From Luteococcus sp048595755 (lineage in GTDB: Bacteria; Actinomycetota; Actinomycetes; Propionibacteriales; Propionibacteriaceae), in assembly GCF_048595755.1 (NCBI RefSeq), contig NZ_CP184360.1, positions 1,178,001 to 1,242,000 of the forward strand: a stretch of 64,000 nt of DNA, read 5' to 3'. Under the pieces are notes generated by a model that ran no database searches, was not told the origin of the DNA, and worked only from the letters and a program-made list of their open reading frames with translations. Positions 42,252 through 49,635 of this stretch are shown piece by piece (the first letter of the stretch is position 1; the number at the start of each line of letters is the position of its first letter). The translations under genes were made by a program, and so were the position numbers.

Positions 42252-42602
42252 ATGGCCGAAGATTTCGCAGAGTTGCAGGAGCGGTACCGACACTTTCGTC
42301 GGGAGCGCGACTGGGACAAGTACAACGATCCGAAGTCGCTGATTCTGGCTCTTGTCGGCGAGGTGGGAGAGCTGGCAGAGCTCTTCCAGTGGGTCCCGGC
42401 AGATCAAGCCAACGTCGTCTTCGCTGACCCGGAGCGGAAGCATCGGGCTGGCGAGGAGATGTCCGACGTGCTCATCTACCTCATGGGGCTGGCAGACGCG
42501 CTCGACCTGGACCTCGTTTCCGTCGCCCACGAGAAGCTGACAGCTGCCGAGAAGCGTTTTCCGATCGACGAAGTGCGTGGCGTCGCTCCGCTCAAGAAGT
42601 GA
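42252..42602 (+). CDS. MazG-type nucleotide pyrophosphohydrolase (dCTPase/iMazG-like)
   Basis: The 116-residue protein is an all-alpha NTP pyrophosphohydrolase. The metal-binding helices read LALVGEVGELAELFQWVPAD (ExxE) and AGEEMSDVLIYLMGLADALD (ExxD), matching the short MazG/RS21-C6 group that hydrolyses dNTPs such as dCTP to monophosphates. These are common in phage-defence and stress islands. ATG 42252 is chosen from the alignment-like start; it converges on the DUF2075 remnant 18 bp downstream. Confidence 0.9.
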   Translation: MAEDFAELQERYRHFRRERDWDKYNDPKSLILALVGEVGELAELFQWVPADQANVVFADPERKHRAGEEMSDVLIYLMGLADALDLDLVSVAHEKLTAAEKRFPIDEVRGVAPLKK

Positions 42603-42620
42603 GCGCCGCTCCGGAGACCC

Positions 42621-42762
42621 CTACTCGATGAGGCTGCGTAAGAACTCCTGCGTTTCCGGATCGGTGCTGTGAATGGTGACGCCCAACAGTCCGCGGGTCA
42701 GCAGGACCTTGTAGACGTTGCGGACGAAGCGGTCGAAGTACCCGTCGTCCACCTTCTTCCGG
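42621..42762 (-). pseudogene. C-terminal remnant of a DUF2075-family helicase
   Basis: Translating the minus strand to TAG at 42621 gives YFDRFVRNVYKVLLTRGLLG and then IHSTDPETQEFLRSLIE, which matches the typical C-terminus of DUF2075 (Schlafen group 3-like) helicases, whose genes often neighbour MazG-type genes. There is no start or upstream ATPase part; the frame runs into IS481 sequence at about 42762-42785. It is therefore a gene remnant truncated by the insertion. Confidence 0.7.
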
Positions 42763-42784
42763 GTCTTGTTCGGGCTGTGTGTGG

Positions 42785-42963
42785 GAGGAGGAGCGGTCCT
42801 GCATCGACTCGCCGGCCCGGTAGCGGTCGGCCCATCGTTTGAGGGTGGGCCACGAGACCTGGAAGCGGGCGGCGACCTCAGCGATCGGGACGCCGTTGTC
42901 GACCACGAGCTGGGCGACGATCAGACGGTGTTTCGGGGTCAGTGCTGCGTTAGCGTGGGACAC
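42785..42963 (-). pseudogene. N-terminal remnant of an IS481-family transposase
   Basis: From GTG 42963 the frame reads SHANAALTPKHRLIVAQLVV and VAARFQVSWPTLKRWADRYR, the N-terminal helix-turn-helix of IS481 transposases. After DRSS the frame shifts and joins the DUF2075 remnant, and the catalytic DDE domain is missing. It is a dead insertion-sequence fragment. Confidence 0.82.
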
Positions 42964-43117
42964 AAGAGGGCCTTCCTGGCTTGGCGTGGTTCTGTCGCAA
43001 GTCCCACTCAACCAGCGAGGCCCTCCCTTGTTCACACGCCCGGATCGCAGTCCTTTAGTCAACCTGTCCGGTCAGTACAACTGATATGGGTGTGGTTCTT
43101 GTCAAGAGGGCAGGACC

Positions 43118-43150
43118 AGGCGCCACCAGGCTGGATGCTTGGTGGCGCCT
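43118..43150 (+). terminator. orphan 11-bp hairpin in the gap between two transposase regions
   Basis: AGGCGCCACCA (43118-43128) pairs perfectly with 43140-43150 across an 11-base loop. It lies in the roughly 300-bp stretch between the IS481 remnant and the IS110 gene, in which I see no coding sequence. It may be an old terminator of a lost gene or an insertion-sequence end structure. Confidence 0.5.
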
Positions 43151-43362
43151 CTCGCGTGTCTGTCGACGGCGATGTCAGTCTGATATTCGCGGGTTGGTTA
43201 CCGCAGGACGGTGCTTTCGGCTCGGAACGTCACGTCTGTCTAGCGTCGAGCGTTGCCGGCATCGTTGATGACGGCTGCTCATAGGTGTTTCGCGGGTCGC
43301 TCCGGTCGCTGCGTCGCCCCTCGCGGACCTGGCTTTGGGCCAAGTTTGTGGGCCCCGAGGGG

Positions 43363-44499
43363 CTATTCCTCGAGGACGGCCAGCGACCAGCACCAGCCCG
43401 CGAGCTTGCGGGCGATCGCGGCGTTGGCGACGTTGTTGGCCTTCTTGCGGGCTTTGAACTGGTTCCAGCGATGGTTCAACCGGCGATTGCCCAGGTCACC
43501 GCGGGCCCGGGCAGCCGGGGAGGCGAGGTCCCAACGGTCACGGATCGTCTTGCCGGGAACGTAGCGGTGCTGGTGGTGCCAAGCGGCCTCGACCAGCAGC
43601 CGCCGGGCATGACCGTTGCCGGTTTTCGTGATCGGCCCTTGTGAGCGGGACTGGCCCGACGAGTTCTCCGACGGGACGAGCCCCAGGTAGGAGCCGATCG
43701 AGTTGCCGGTGAACCTGGCCCAGTCGCCGATCTCGACCGCCAACCCGAACCCCGTCAGCGTCGAGATCCCTCGCAGACAGCCGAGCCTGCGGACGACATC
43801 GGTGTACTGGCTGTCACCAGCCATGGTGGTGATGCGTTCATCGAGACGATCACGGCGCGCCGTGATCGTGATCACGCTGTCGTAGGCCTCGTCGAAGGCG
43901 GCCTGGACCAGGGGTGAGTCGAAGCGTTGCCGTCGCAGCCACGCGTCATGGGATCCGACCCAGGCCTGCCCGCCAGAGTAGACGATCCCGTGACGCAGCA
44001 GGAGCTTCGAGAGGCGATGCCTGGCCCGCATCAGATCACTGCGGCAGTCCTCACGGGCCCTCACCAGGTCACGAGCAGCCTCGGTCAGCTCATCAGGAAC
44101 CGTGACCGCAGTGAACGCGTCCAGCCGCAACAGCGTCGACAGGTGTTCGGCGTCGATCGCATCAGTCTTCACCCGAGCCCCGGAAGGCTTCTGGAGCTTG
44201 GACGGGGCCGCGACGACCGTCCTGATGTCGTTCCCCAGCAGGGTTCGGGCCAGACCGTAACCGGTCGGGCCAGCCTCATAGATCGCTGCGGACGGACCGG
44301 GCAGGGTCTTGATCCAGGCCGTCACTTCCACAGGATCGGGGCAGAGTCTGGCCTTGAAGATTTCTCCGGTCTGAACGTCCATGGCATGCGCCACGACGCT
44401 GCGGGCATGCACGTCCAGGCCGACACTCGTACGCTCGGTAAACAACCGAGGCCTCCCACGTATGTCGGAAAGGCCAGACAGGCCGCCCCTGTCCGGCAA
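43363..44499 (-). CDS. IS110-family transposase
   Basis: The 378-residue transposase has an N-terminal DEDD domain (SVGLDVHARSVVAHAMDV; IYEAGPTGYGLARTL; RVKTDAIDAEHLSTLLRL) and the C-terminal Transposase_20 domain (LRGISTLTGFGLAVEIGDW; YLGLVPSENSSGQ; ITKTGNGHARRLLVEAAWH). The full-length frame suggests an intact element. IS110 elements lack normal terminal inverted repeats, and I could not fix the ends; noncoding flanks that could hold the bridge RNA are present on both sides of the gene. The start may be further in (TERTSVGLDVHARS) than ATG 44499. Confidence 0.92.
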   Translation of the reverse strand: MPDRGGLSGLSDIRGRPRLFTERTSVGLDVHARSVVAHAMDVQTGEIFKARLCPDPVEVTAWIKTLPGPSAAIYEAGPTGYGLARTLLGNDIRTVVAAPSKLQKPSGARVKTDAIDAEHLSTLLRLDAFTAVTVPDELTEAARDLVRAREDCRSDLMRARHRLSKLLLRHGIVYSGGQAWVGSHDAWLRRQRFDSPLVQAAFDEAYDSVITITARRDRLDERITTMAGDSQYTDVVRRLGCLRGISTLTGFGLAVEIGDWARFTGNSIGSYLGLVPSENSSGQSRSQGPITKTGNGHARRLLVEAAWHHQHRYVPGKTIRDRWDLASPAARARGDLGNRRLNHRWNQFKARKKANNVANAAIARKLAGWCWSLAVLEE

Positions 44500-44570
44500 C
44501 CCACGAATCGTTACGCGGCGAGGCCCCGGCCTGCCAGAGCTTCACCCCAGATCGGGGTCACCCATACCGT

Positions 44571-44966
44571 CTAGAGCAGCGGTTTGGGGCTGACGTCGGC
44601 TGAAGGCGTAGACCTCGTCGGCGCCCGCTTTCGCGCCAACTGGGTCCAGGTCAGGCCGTCATCGTGGGGCCGGATGAAGTTGACATAAGCAACCAGCACT
44701 AGGTGGCCCCGACGAAGGCGGTCAAGGTCGTGGCAGGCGCAGTGTGACGAGTCTTGGACTGTGTCAGACAGCACCGGTCGTGCAGTGGTGCCGAGCATCG
44801 CCGCCGCCCACAGACCAACCACGATGCCCGTGATTCCCAGCGCTGGCGCCGAGCCAGCTTCGGCGAGGTGCACTGGCAGGCTGGGCCAGGCTCTCACCGG
44901 GCTGCCGCCGTGGAAGATGGATGTGTAGAGGAGAAGGCTCCCCAGAGGACCAAAAGGGCTGGCCAT
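44571..44966 (-). CDS. hypothetical protein with membrane segments, possibly truncated at the IS110 end
   Basis: A 131-residue frame has two hydrophobic stretches (ASPFGPLGSLLLYTSIFHGG and PALGITGIVVGLWAAAMLGT) and a polar C-terminus ending 71 bp from the IS110 transposase start. GAGGG lies 7 bases before ATG 44966. The last third is Arg/Thr/Ser-rich and not convincing, so the natural end may have been lost to the insertion. It follows the membrane-protein gene at 45067-46209 on the same strand. I do not recognise it. Confidence 0.35.
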   Translation of the reverse strand: MASPFGPLGSLLLYTSIFHGGSPVRAWPSLPVHLAEAGSAPALGITGIVVGLWAAAMLGTTARPVLSDTVQDSSHCACHDLDRLRRGHLVLVAYVNFIRPHDDGLTWTQLARKRAPTRSTPSADVSPKPLL

Positions 44967-45066
44967 CAGCATGCCCTCAAGGGAGTACCACGCCTGCTGT
45001 TGCGCGGTGGAGAGCAGATCCCGCCGTTGGCGTCGGCGGTCGCTGTTCCCTTGTTCATGTCGCGCC

Positions 45067-46209
45067 TCAATCCACTCGGACCACGTTGCTGTTTCGCTGA
45101 CCGAGGAGGTCTGTCCAGCGGTACTCAGTCGGCGTGGTCTCGGCGACCCGTACGCAGTGGCTCTTGTCCGTGCCCTCCTGCCTGTATACGAGCGTCATGG
45201 AAGTGGACCTCCACTTCCCATCCGGTTGTCGCCGCTGAAGGGTGTAGGTCCCATCGCCACCAAACCCCACGGAGCTGGAAACCTCCAGGCAGACCTTCGT
45301 TCCACCATTGGAGGATTCCGTCGTGGCCGTGAGCTTCTGCACCGCGTTGTTGAAGTATGTTCCAGCCCATAGGCCACCCGACCAAGCCGCGCCCGAGGTG
45401 AGAAGTAACGAGAGCACGGTCATGACCGCAGTGGTTCGAGACAGCGATCCCGGAGAACCGATCTTGGCGACAGCACGCACTGCGTGGTCCACGGGCTTGC
45501 CCATCCTCGAGCGCCTACCGATCCGACACATACCGAGCAGGGAAAGGGCGAACCGCAAGGTCGACCACATGGCCACGACTGCACAAGCCAGTCCACAGAG
45601 CTGCAGCATCGGGAAGAGGAACAGTCCCGAGTCGCTGGTCAACGCTGCCCAGACACCTCGCTCCCTGATGACGGCGACAGCCTTGCGGGCGTCTCCACCC
45701 CAAGGTGCGCTACGAGTCAGGCGGGGAACCAACCAAAGGGCGGCGGTACAAATCGCGACTGTCACAGAGTGCGCGATGAGCCTGCCGTCGAAGCGCACTC
45801 TGGTTACCAAGAGGTAGCTGACACAGCCGACCAGGAAGGAGAGGACGACCGCGTATGACGTGCCCAAGACTCGAAGAACCCAATCCTGGTGATTGGCGTA
45901 CAAGGCTACGGCGAGCACCACGAGCGCACCGGTCACGTACGATGCGTCATCGCTGTTGGATTGTTGCGAGGGTCCGTGCTGAGCAGCGCTTGGTTGGGTG
46001 TTCATCTGCTGTTGGATGGTTGGTGCAATGGTGATGCGCTCATCTCGAGTGACGGTTTGTGTCACGTTGTCACCCACATGAGTGCTGCCGTGGTAGCTGA
46101 TTCTGGACTCCGCCGATGGTGAGCTTCGAGTGAACACGGAGCTCACCGCAGTCGCGAGCACACCACTGACGAAACCAGTGGCGATCTGGACAAGCGCATC
46201 CTGAAGCAT
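45067..46209 (-). CDS. multi-pass membrane protein of unknown function
   Basis: The 380-residue protein has an N-terminal amphipathic/hydrophobic helix (QIATGFVSGVLATAVSSVF), a polar Gln/Ser-rich segment with VTQTVTRDERITIAPTIQQQ, about five membrane segments (about 90-260) and a C-terminal extracytoplasmic domain with two Cys (GGTKVCLEVSS, KSHCVRVAE) likely forming a disulfide. AAGGAGAAGACAG precedes ATG 46209. The family is not recognised. The open frame upstream of 46209 does not look like protein. Confidence 0.65.
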   Translation of the reverse strand: MLQDALVQIATGFVSGVLATAVSSVFTRSSPSAESRISYHGSTHVGDNVTQTVTRDERITIAPTIQQQMNTQPSAAQHGPSQQSNSDDASYVTGALVVLAVALYANHQDWVLRVLGTSYAVVLSFLVGCVSYLLVTRVRFDGRLIAHSVTVAICTAALWLVPRLTRSAPWGGDARKAVAVIRERGVWAALTSDSGLFLFPMLQLCGLACAVVAMWSTLRFALSLLGMCRIGRRSRMGKPVDHAVRAVAKIGSPGSLSRTTAVMTVLSLLLTSGAAWSGGLWAGTYFNNAVQKLTATTESSNGGTKVCLEVSSSVGFGGDGTYTLQRRQPDGKWRSTSMTLVYRQEGTDKSHCVRVAETTPTEYRWTDLLGQRNSNVVRVD

Positions 46210-46418
46210 CTGTCTTCTCCTTGGGGGGGTGGAGGATCCGGTGCGGCCCCGAAGCCGAGCACTTACCTTCTGGAGAAGAGGTTGCCGGACGCCACTGACA
46301 GTTTTCGCGACACGCCTCCCGGGGCCCACCAACATGGGAACCTCTGGTTCGGAATCTGGCTCCTGCAAGAACAGGCCGGGTAGTCTCGTGGCTACGCTCT
46401 GGAGCGAGATCCCTCTCC

Positions 46419-46925
46419 TCAGAGCCTTTCGATCCCATCGCGCAGAGCAGGAACAAGCACTACCAGCTGTTGCTGTTCTGGGGCGAGGGCTTCGGTCTTC
46501 AGGAAGGGGGCCAAACAGGTCTCCCGGATGTGTGGGTGGTTCTCGGGTGCCGGACACATCAGGATGGCCAGGAGGCGGCAATGCCTACTGGTGATGGGGA
46601 TCGTCCAGACCCCTGGCATGACTGGCGTTGCCAGCTTGGTGAGCATCTCCGTCAGCACGGCCTCGATGATGGACTTGGCTAAGACGGGGGTCCAACGTCG
46701 ACCGGAGAGATCCATTCTCCCCAGTAGTTCCTTTGCTAAGTGTTCGGCCAAGATCTCTGCCGATTCCGCAGCGAATGACTCCCAGTCATTCAAGAGATCA
46801 CCCAAGGTTGCCAAAACCTCGCACCAGAAGTGATCGGCGACCTGGGAGCACTTGGATACCTCATTGTCGAGTGCCGCCACCAGAACTACGGTTGCGCTCT
46901 GGATCGCGGATCGTAGCCCTGTCAA
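46419..46925 (-). CDS. hypothetical protein, downstream half of a gene split by an amber codon
   Basis: The 168-residue frame is soluble and helical, with stretches like LATLGDLLNDWESFAAESAE and LSGRRWTPVLAKSIIEAVLT. Its apparent start is TTG 46925 with AAGGG directly abutting, a poor ribosome site. The frame is the same as that of the 57-residue frame at 46962-47135, separated only by TAG at 46962-46964 plus 12 codons, so both may be one broken gene. The function is unknown. Confidence 0.45.
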   Translation of the reverse strand: MTGLRSAIQSATVVLVAALDNEVSKCSQVADHFWCEVLATLGDLLNDWESFAAESAEILAEHLAKELLGRMDLSGRRWTPVLAKSIIEAVLTEMLTKLATPVMPGVWTIPITSRHCRLLAILMCPAPENHPHIRETCLAPFLKTEALAPEQQQLVVLVPALRDGIERL

Positions 46926-46961
46926 CCCTTGCAGGGTCGCGCGGTCGCGTGGCTGACTGAG

Positions 46962-47135
46962 CTAGTCGACCAAATCGACGTTGCAGGCGACCTTGGTGGC
47001 CAACTTGATGTCTTTCTTGGTCAGCTGGAACGTGATGGACGATTTCCGTCTGCGGCGCGCGCGCTGCTGCAGCTTGTCCAGCCGTTCTTCGAGGAGCTTG
47101 GTGGAGTGTGCGCGCTCGTTGTTTGCCTTGCTCAT
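46962..47135 (-). CDS. small basic protein or upstream half of an amber-split gene
   Basis: A 57-residue frame starts at ATG 47135 (MSKANNERAHSTKLLEERLD) and ends KDIKLATKVACNVDLVD at TAG 46962. It is very Lys/Arg rich (LQQRARRRRKSS), suggesting nucleic-acid contact. It lies 220 bp after the helicase operon on the same strand. The same frame continues past the TAG into the 168-residue frame at 46419-46925. Confidence 0.4.
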   Translation of the reverse strand: MSKANNERAHSTKLLEERLDKLQQRARRRRKSSITFQLTKKDIKLATKVACNVDLVD

Positions 47136-47355
47136 CCGGGGATCTGAGAGCGAGACAGTGGTCAACAGCCAAGCCCAGTCAATGCGTGCGGTGCCGTGCA
47201 ATGACCCGAGGCAGAAGTGGCATTCGCAATGGCTGCCGCGGCAGCATCCGCAACTTCCCGACAAACAATTGGACAAAGTCAACCTCCAAGCCGCTCTGCT
47301 TAGAATTTCATGTATAGAAAAGACTGTAGCTGTTAGAGGGAGAAAGATAGTTGTG

Positions 47356-49635
47356 TCATGTTTGCCGCGGACTCAACTCACTGGCTTCCCCGCTCCACGT
47401 GACCACCAGCTCGTCGCGGGCACGTGACGCGGCCACGTAGAGCAGCGACCGCTCTCGCAGCAGCGCGTCCTTGAGCTCGTCCTGCGAGTAGTCGAAGTCC
47501 CGCAGGTTGATGGGAATCGAGCCCTTGGAGACTCCGAACAGCAGCACCTTCGTGAACTCGCTTCCCTTGGCACGGTGCATGGTCATCACCACGGGAGTCC
47601 CCCCCTTCGGCTGGTCGCGGTCGACAGCTCGCACCGTAACGCCGCGCTCGGCAAATCCTGCGACGACGAGGTCACGTTGACGGCCGTCGCGAACTAGGAC
47701 GGCGATCGTCTCCTTCTGGGCGATCTGCGGATCCTCCAGCCAGCGAGTCACCGTGGCGGCGGCAAAGTCCAGCTCCTCGGTGAGGTTTGCCAAACCCTTC
47801 AGGACGGGTTTTGGGCCCGTTCGAGCCGATCGGTAACCCGCCGTGCTCTCAGCCTCGGCTTCGAGATCCTGGTACTCGCCGCCGTCGAGAACCGAGACGG
47901 CGTAGTGCAAGTTCTGGGCGGTGGTGCGGTAGTTCAACGTCAGGCGCCGAGAACGGCCCTGCACCGAAATGCCGAAATGCTTGAGTGTGATCTTGTTGCC
48001 GTAGATCCGCTGGTGGCTGTCCTCCGCAATGAAGAGGTCATTAGGGCCTTCGGCCACCAGAGCACGAAGCAGCTGCCAATGAGCCGGCGTCATGTCCTGC
48101 CCCTCGTCGACGAGTACATGATCGGCCAAGCGACCCTGTCCTGCCTCCGCCACGGAATCAAGATAGGCCGCGGCAATGGTGGCGATCTCCTGGAAATCGA
48201 GGCTCCCGTCAATGTGGGAATTGCGCCGGTACGCCTCCACCACCTGCCACACGGCGGCACGCTCTGTGCGGCTGAGACGGACTCCACGACCAGGGCGGCG
48301 AACTCGCAGATAGTCGTCCTTGGCCGTGATCCGAGCGGGCAGGACCACCTGGGTGTATTCGGCTTCGAAGAATCGAGGCGTCTTCAACGCGGCGGGGAGC
48401 TGGTCGCCGAACTCGTTGATCGCTGTACGCCAGGCCTTGGTTGAGTCGGTCAGTTGTCCGACGTCGATGCGGCTCGTACCCAGCACCGCTTGTGACACTG
48501 CCGGGAGCTGAGATCCAGCCTGCCTGAGGACTTGGCGCGCGATGGCGTCGATGCCGCCGATGTGGGCGCCGGGCTGTCCGAGACCTGCGGCATGGGGCAA
48601 CGTCGGATCGAGCCGGCGAAGGTCACGGGAGAGGGCTGTGGCCAGGTTGACGGTGTACGTGGTGACCACCACCCGTGCAGCTGGGGTGTTTTCCAAGAGC
48701 GCCTTGGTGCGGTGCAGCACGACGACAGTCTTGCCGGTGCCAGCTCCGCCGGAGAGACGGAAGGAACCGTTGTTGTGCTTGCTCGCCCACTTGGCCTGCT
48801 CTGGGTGCAGGAAGACGCGCCAAGCGCCGAAGTCGCCGCCCTCGATGACTCGTCGCAGCTCGTCCACTCCGTCGATCGGAGCGAACTCGATCCGCGACGA
48901 CGGGTGATTGAGCCGCTCGAGCATGTCGTCGTCGGTCAGCGTCTCGATGCGCTCGGGCTTGCTGCTGGACTCGAGGCCAAGATCCTCGAGGATCTCGTGG
49001 ACGTCCATGCCCGAGGCGAGCCCGACCAGCGCCAGGCCCTGCCACTCATGACCGTTCGTGGGCAGAGCCAGTAGCTCTTCCTCCGAGCTGGCCGTCACAG
49101 CGCGGGCGGCGAGACCCTCGGGCAGGCCCAGCACGCTGGCCAGCTCGGATTCCGTTGCCCGGATCCGGAAGGCCTGCGCCGAGCCAGCGGGCGCCGGCTT
49201 CGGGGCGGGATCCGGGTGGGCGGCAGGCTCCTGGGGGGCCGACTCGGGAGCAGTGACTTCCAGAACTGTGACCTGGGGCGCAAGCCCCGCCTTGGCACGC
49301 TCCACCTCGACGTCACGGATTTCCGGCATGCCGTTGATCGGGTTGACCGTGAGCACCGCACGTTGCGCGATGTTGATGGCTTCGTCATGGTTCCAGATGC
49401 CGTGCACCACGTAGGTGATGCTGTCGTCACTGGTCAGCCGGAAGAGGACCGCTCGGTACTGCTGGTCGACTCGTCCGGTTCGTACGCGCGGGTCGGAGGA
49501 ATTGTTGATCGGTTCGATGTGCAGCCCCGGCGTGGTGTCGTCGGTGCTGAGCTTCTCGAGGAAGGTGAAGGCCTTCTGCTTGATGGAGCCGTCCAGCTTG
49601 TTGCCCTGCTTGGACATGATCAGGTTGATGCTCAT
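47356..49635 (-). CDS. UvrD-type ATP-dependent helicase with RelE-like N-terminal domain
   Basis: The 759-residue protein starts at ATG 49635 (GGAAGGGAGC upstream), overlapping the DUF1998 helicase stop by ATGA. Residues 1-110 resemble a RelE/ParE toxin fold (KAFTFLEKLSTDDTTPGLHI, VDQQYRAVLFRL, YVVHGIWNHDEAINIAQRAV). A Pro/Ala linker follows, then a superfamily 1 helicase core with Walker A GGAGTGKT at 296-303, VLVDEGQDM, GRSRRLTLNYRTTAQNL, VVMTMHRAKGSEFTKVLLFG and SLLYVAASRARDELVVTW. It is the last gene of the defence operon. SF1 helicases with such N-domains are suspected antiviral effectors or processors; the exact role is inferred. Confidence 0.9.
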   Translation of the reverse strand: MSINLIMSKQGNKLDGSIKQKAFTFLEKLSTDDTTPGLHIEPINNSSDPRVRTGRVDQQYRAVLFRLTSDDSITYVVHGIWNHDEAINIAQRAVLTVNPINGMPEIRDVEVERAKAGLAPQVTVLEVTAPESAPQEPAAHPDPAPKPAPAGSAQAFRIRATESELASVLGLPEGLAARAVTASSEEELLALPTNGHEWQGLALVGLASGMDVHEILEDLGLESSSKPERIETLTDDDMLERLNHPSSRIEFAPIDGVDELRRVIEGGDFGAWRVFLHPEQAKWASKHNNGSFRLSGGAGTGKTVVVLHRTKALLENTPAARVVVTTYTVNLATALSRDLRRLDPTLPHAAGLGQPGAHIGGIDAIARQVLRQAGSQLPAVSQAVLGTSRIDVGQLTDSTKAWRTAINEFGDQLPAALKTPRFFEAEYTQVVLPARITAKDDYLRVRRPGRGVRLSRTERAAVWQVVEAYRRNSHIDGSLDFQEIATIAAAYLDSVAEAGQGRLADHVLVDEGQDMTPAHWQLLRALVAEGPNDLFIAEDSHQRIYGNKITLKHFGISVQGRSRRLTLNYRTTAQNLHYAVSVLDGGEYQDLEAEAESTAGYRSARTGPKPVLKGLANLTEELDFAAATVTRWLEDPQIAQKETIAVLVRDGRQRDLVVAGFAERGVTVRAVDRDQPKGGTPVVMTMHRAKGSEFTKVLLFGVSKGSIPINLRDFDYSQDELKDALLRERSLLYVAASRARDELVVTWSGEASELSPRQT

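Noticed and set aside
42718..43284. 188-residue plus-strand frame across the IS481 remnant
   Set aside because: It is antisense to the transposase and DUF2075 remnants, with no protein-like features.
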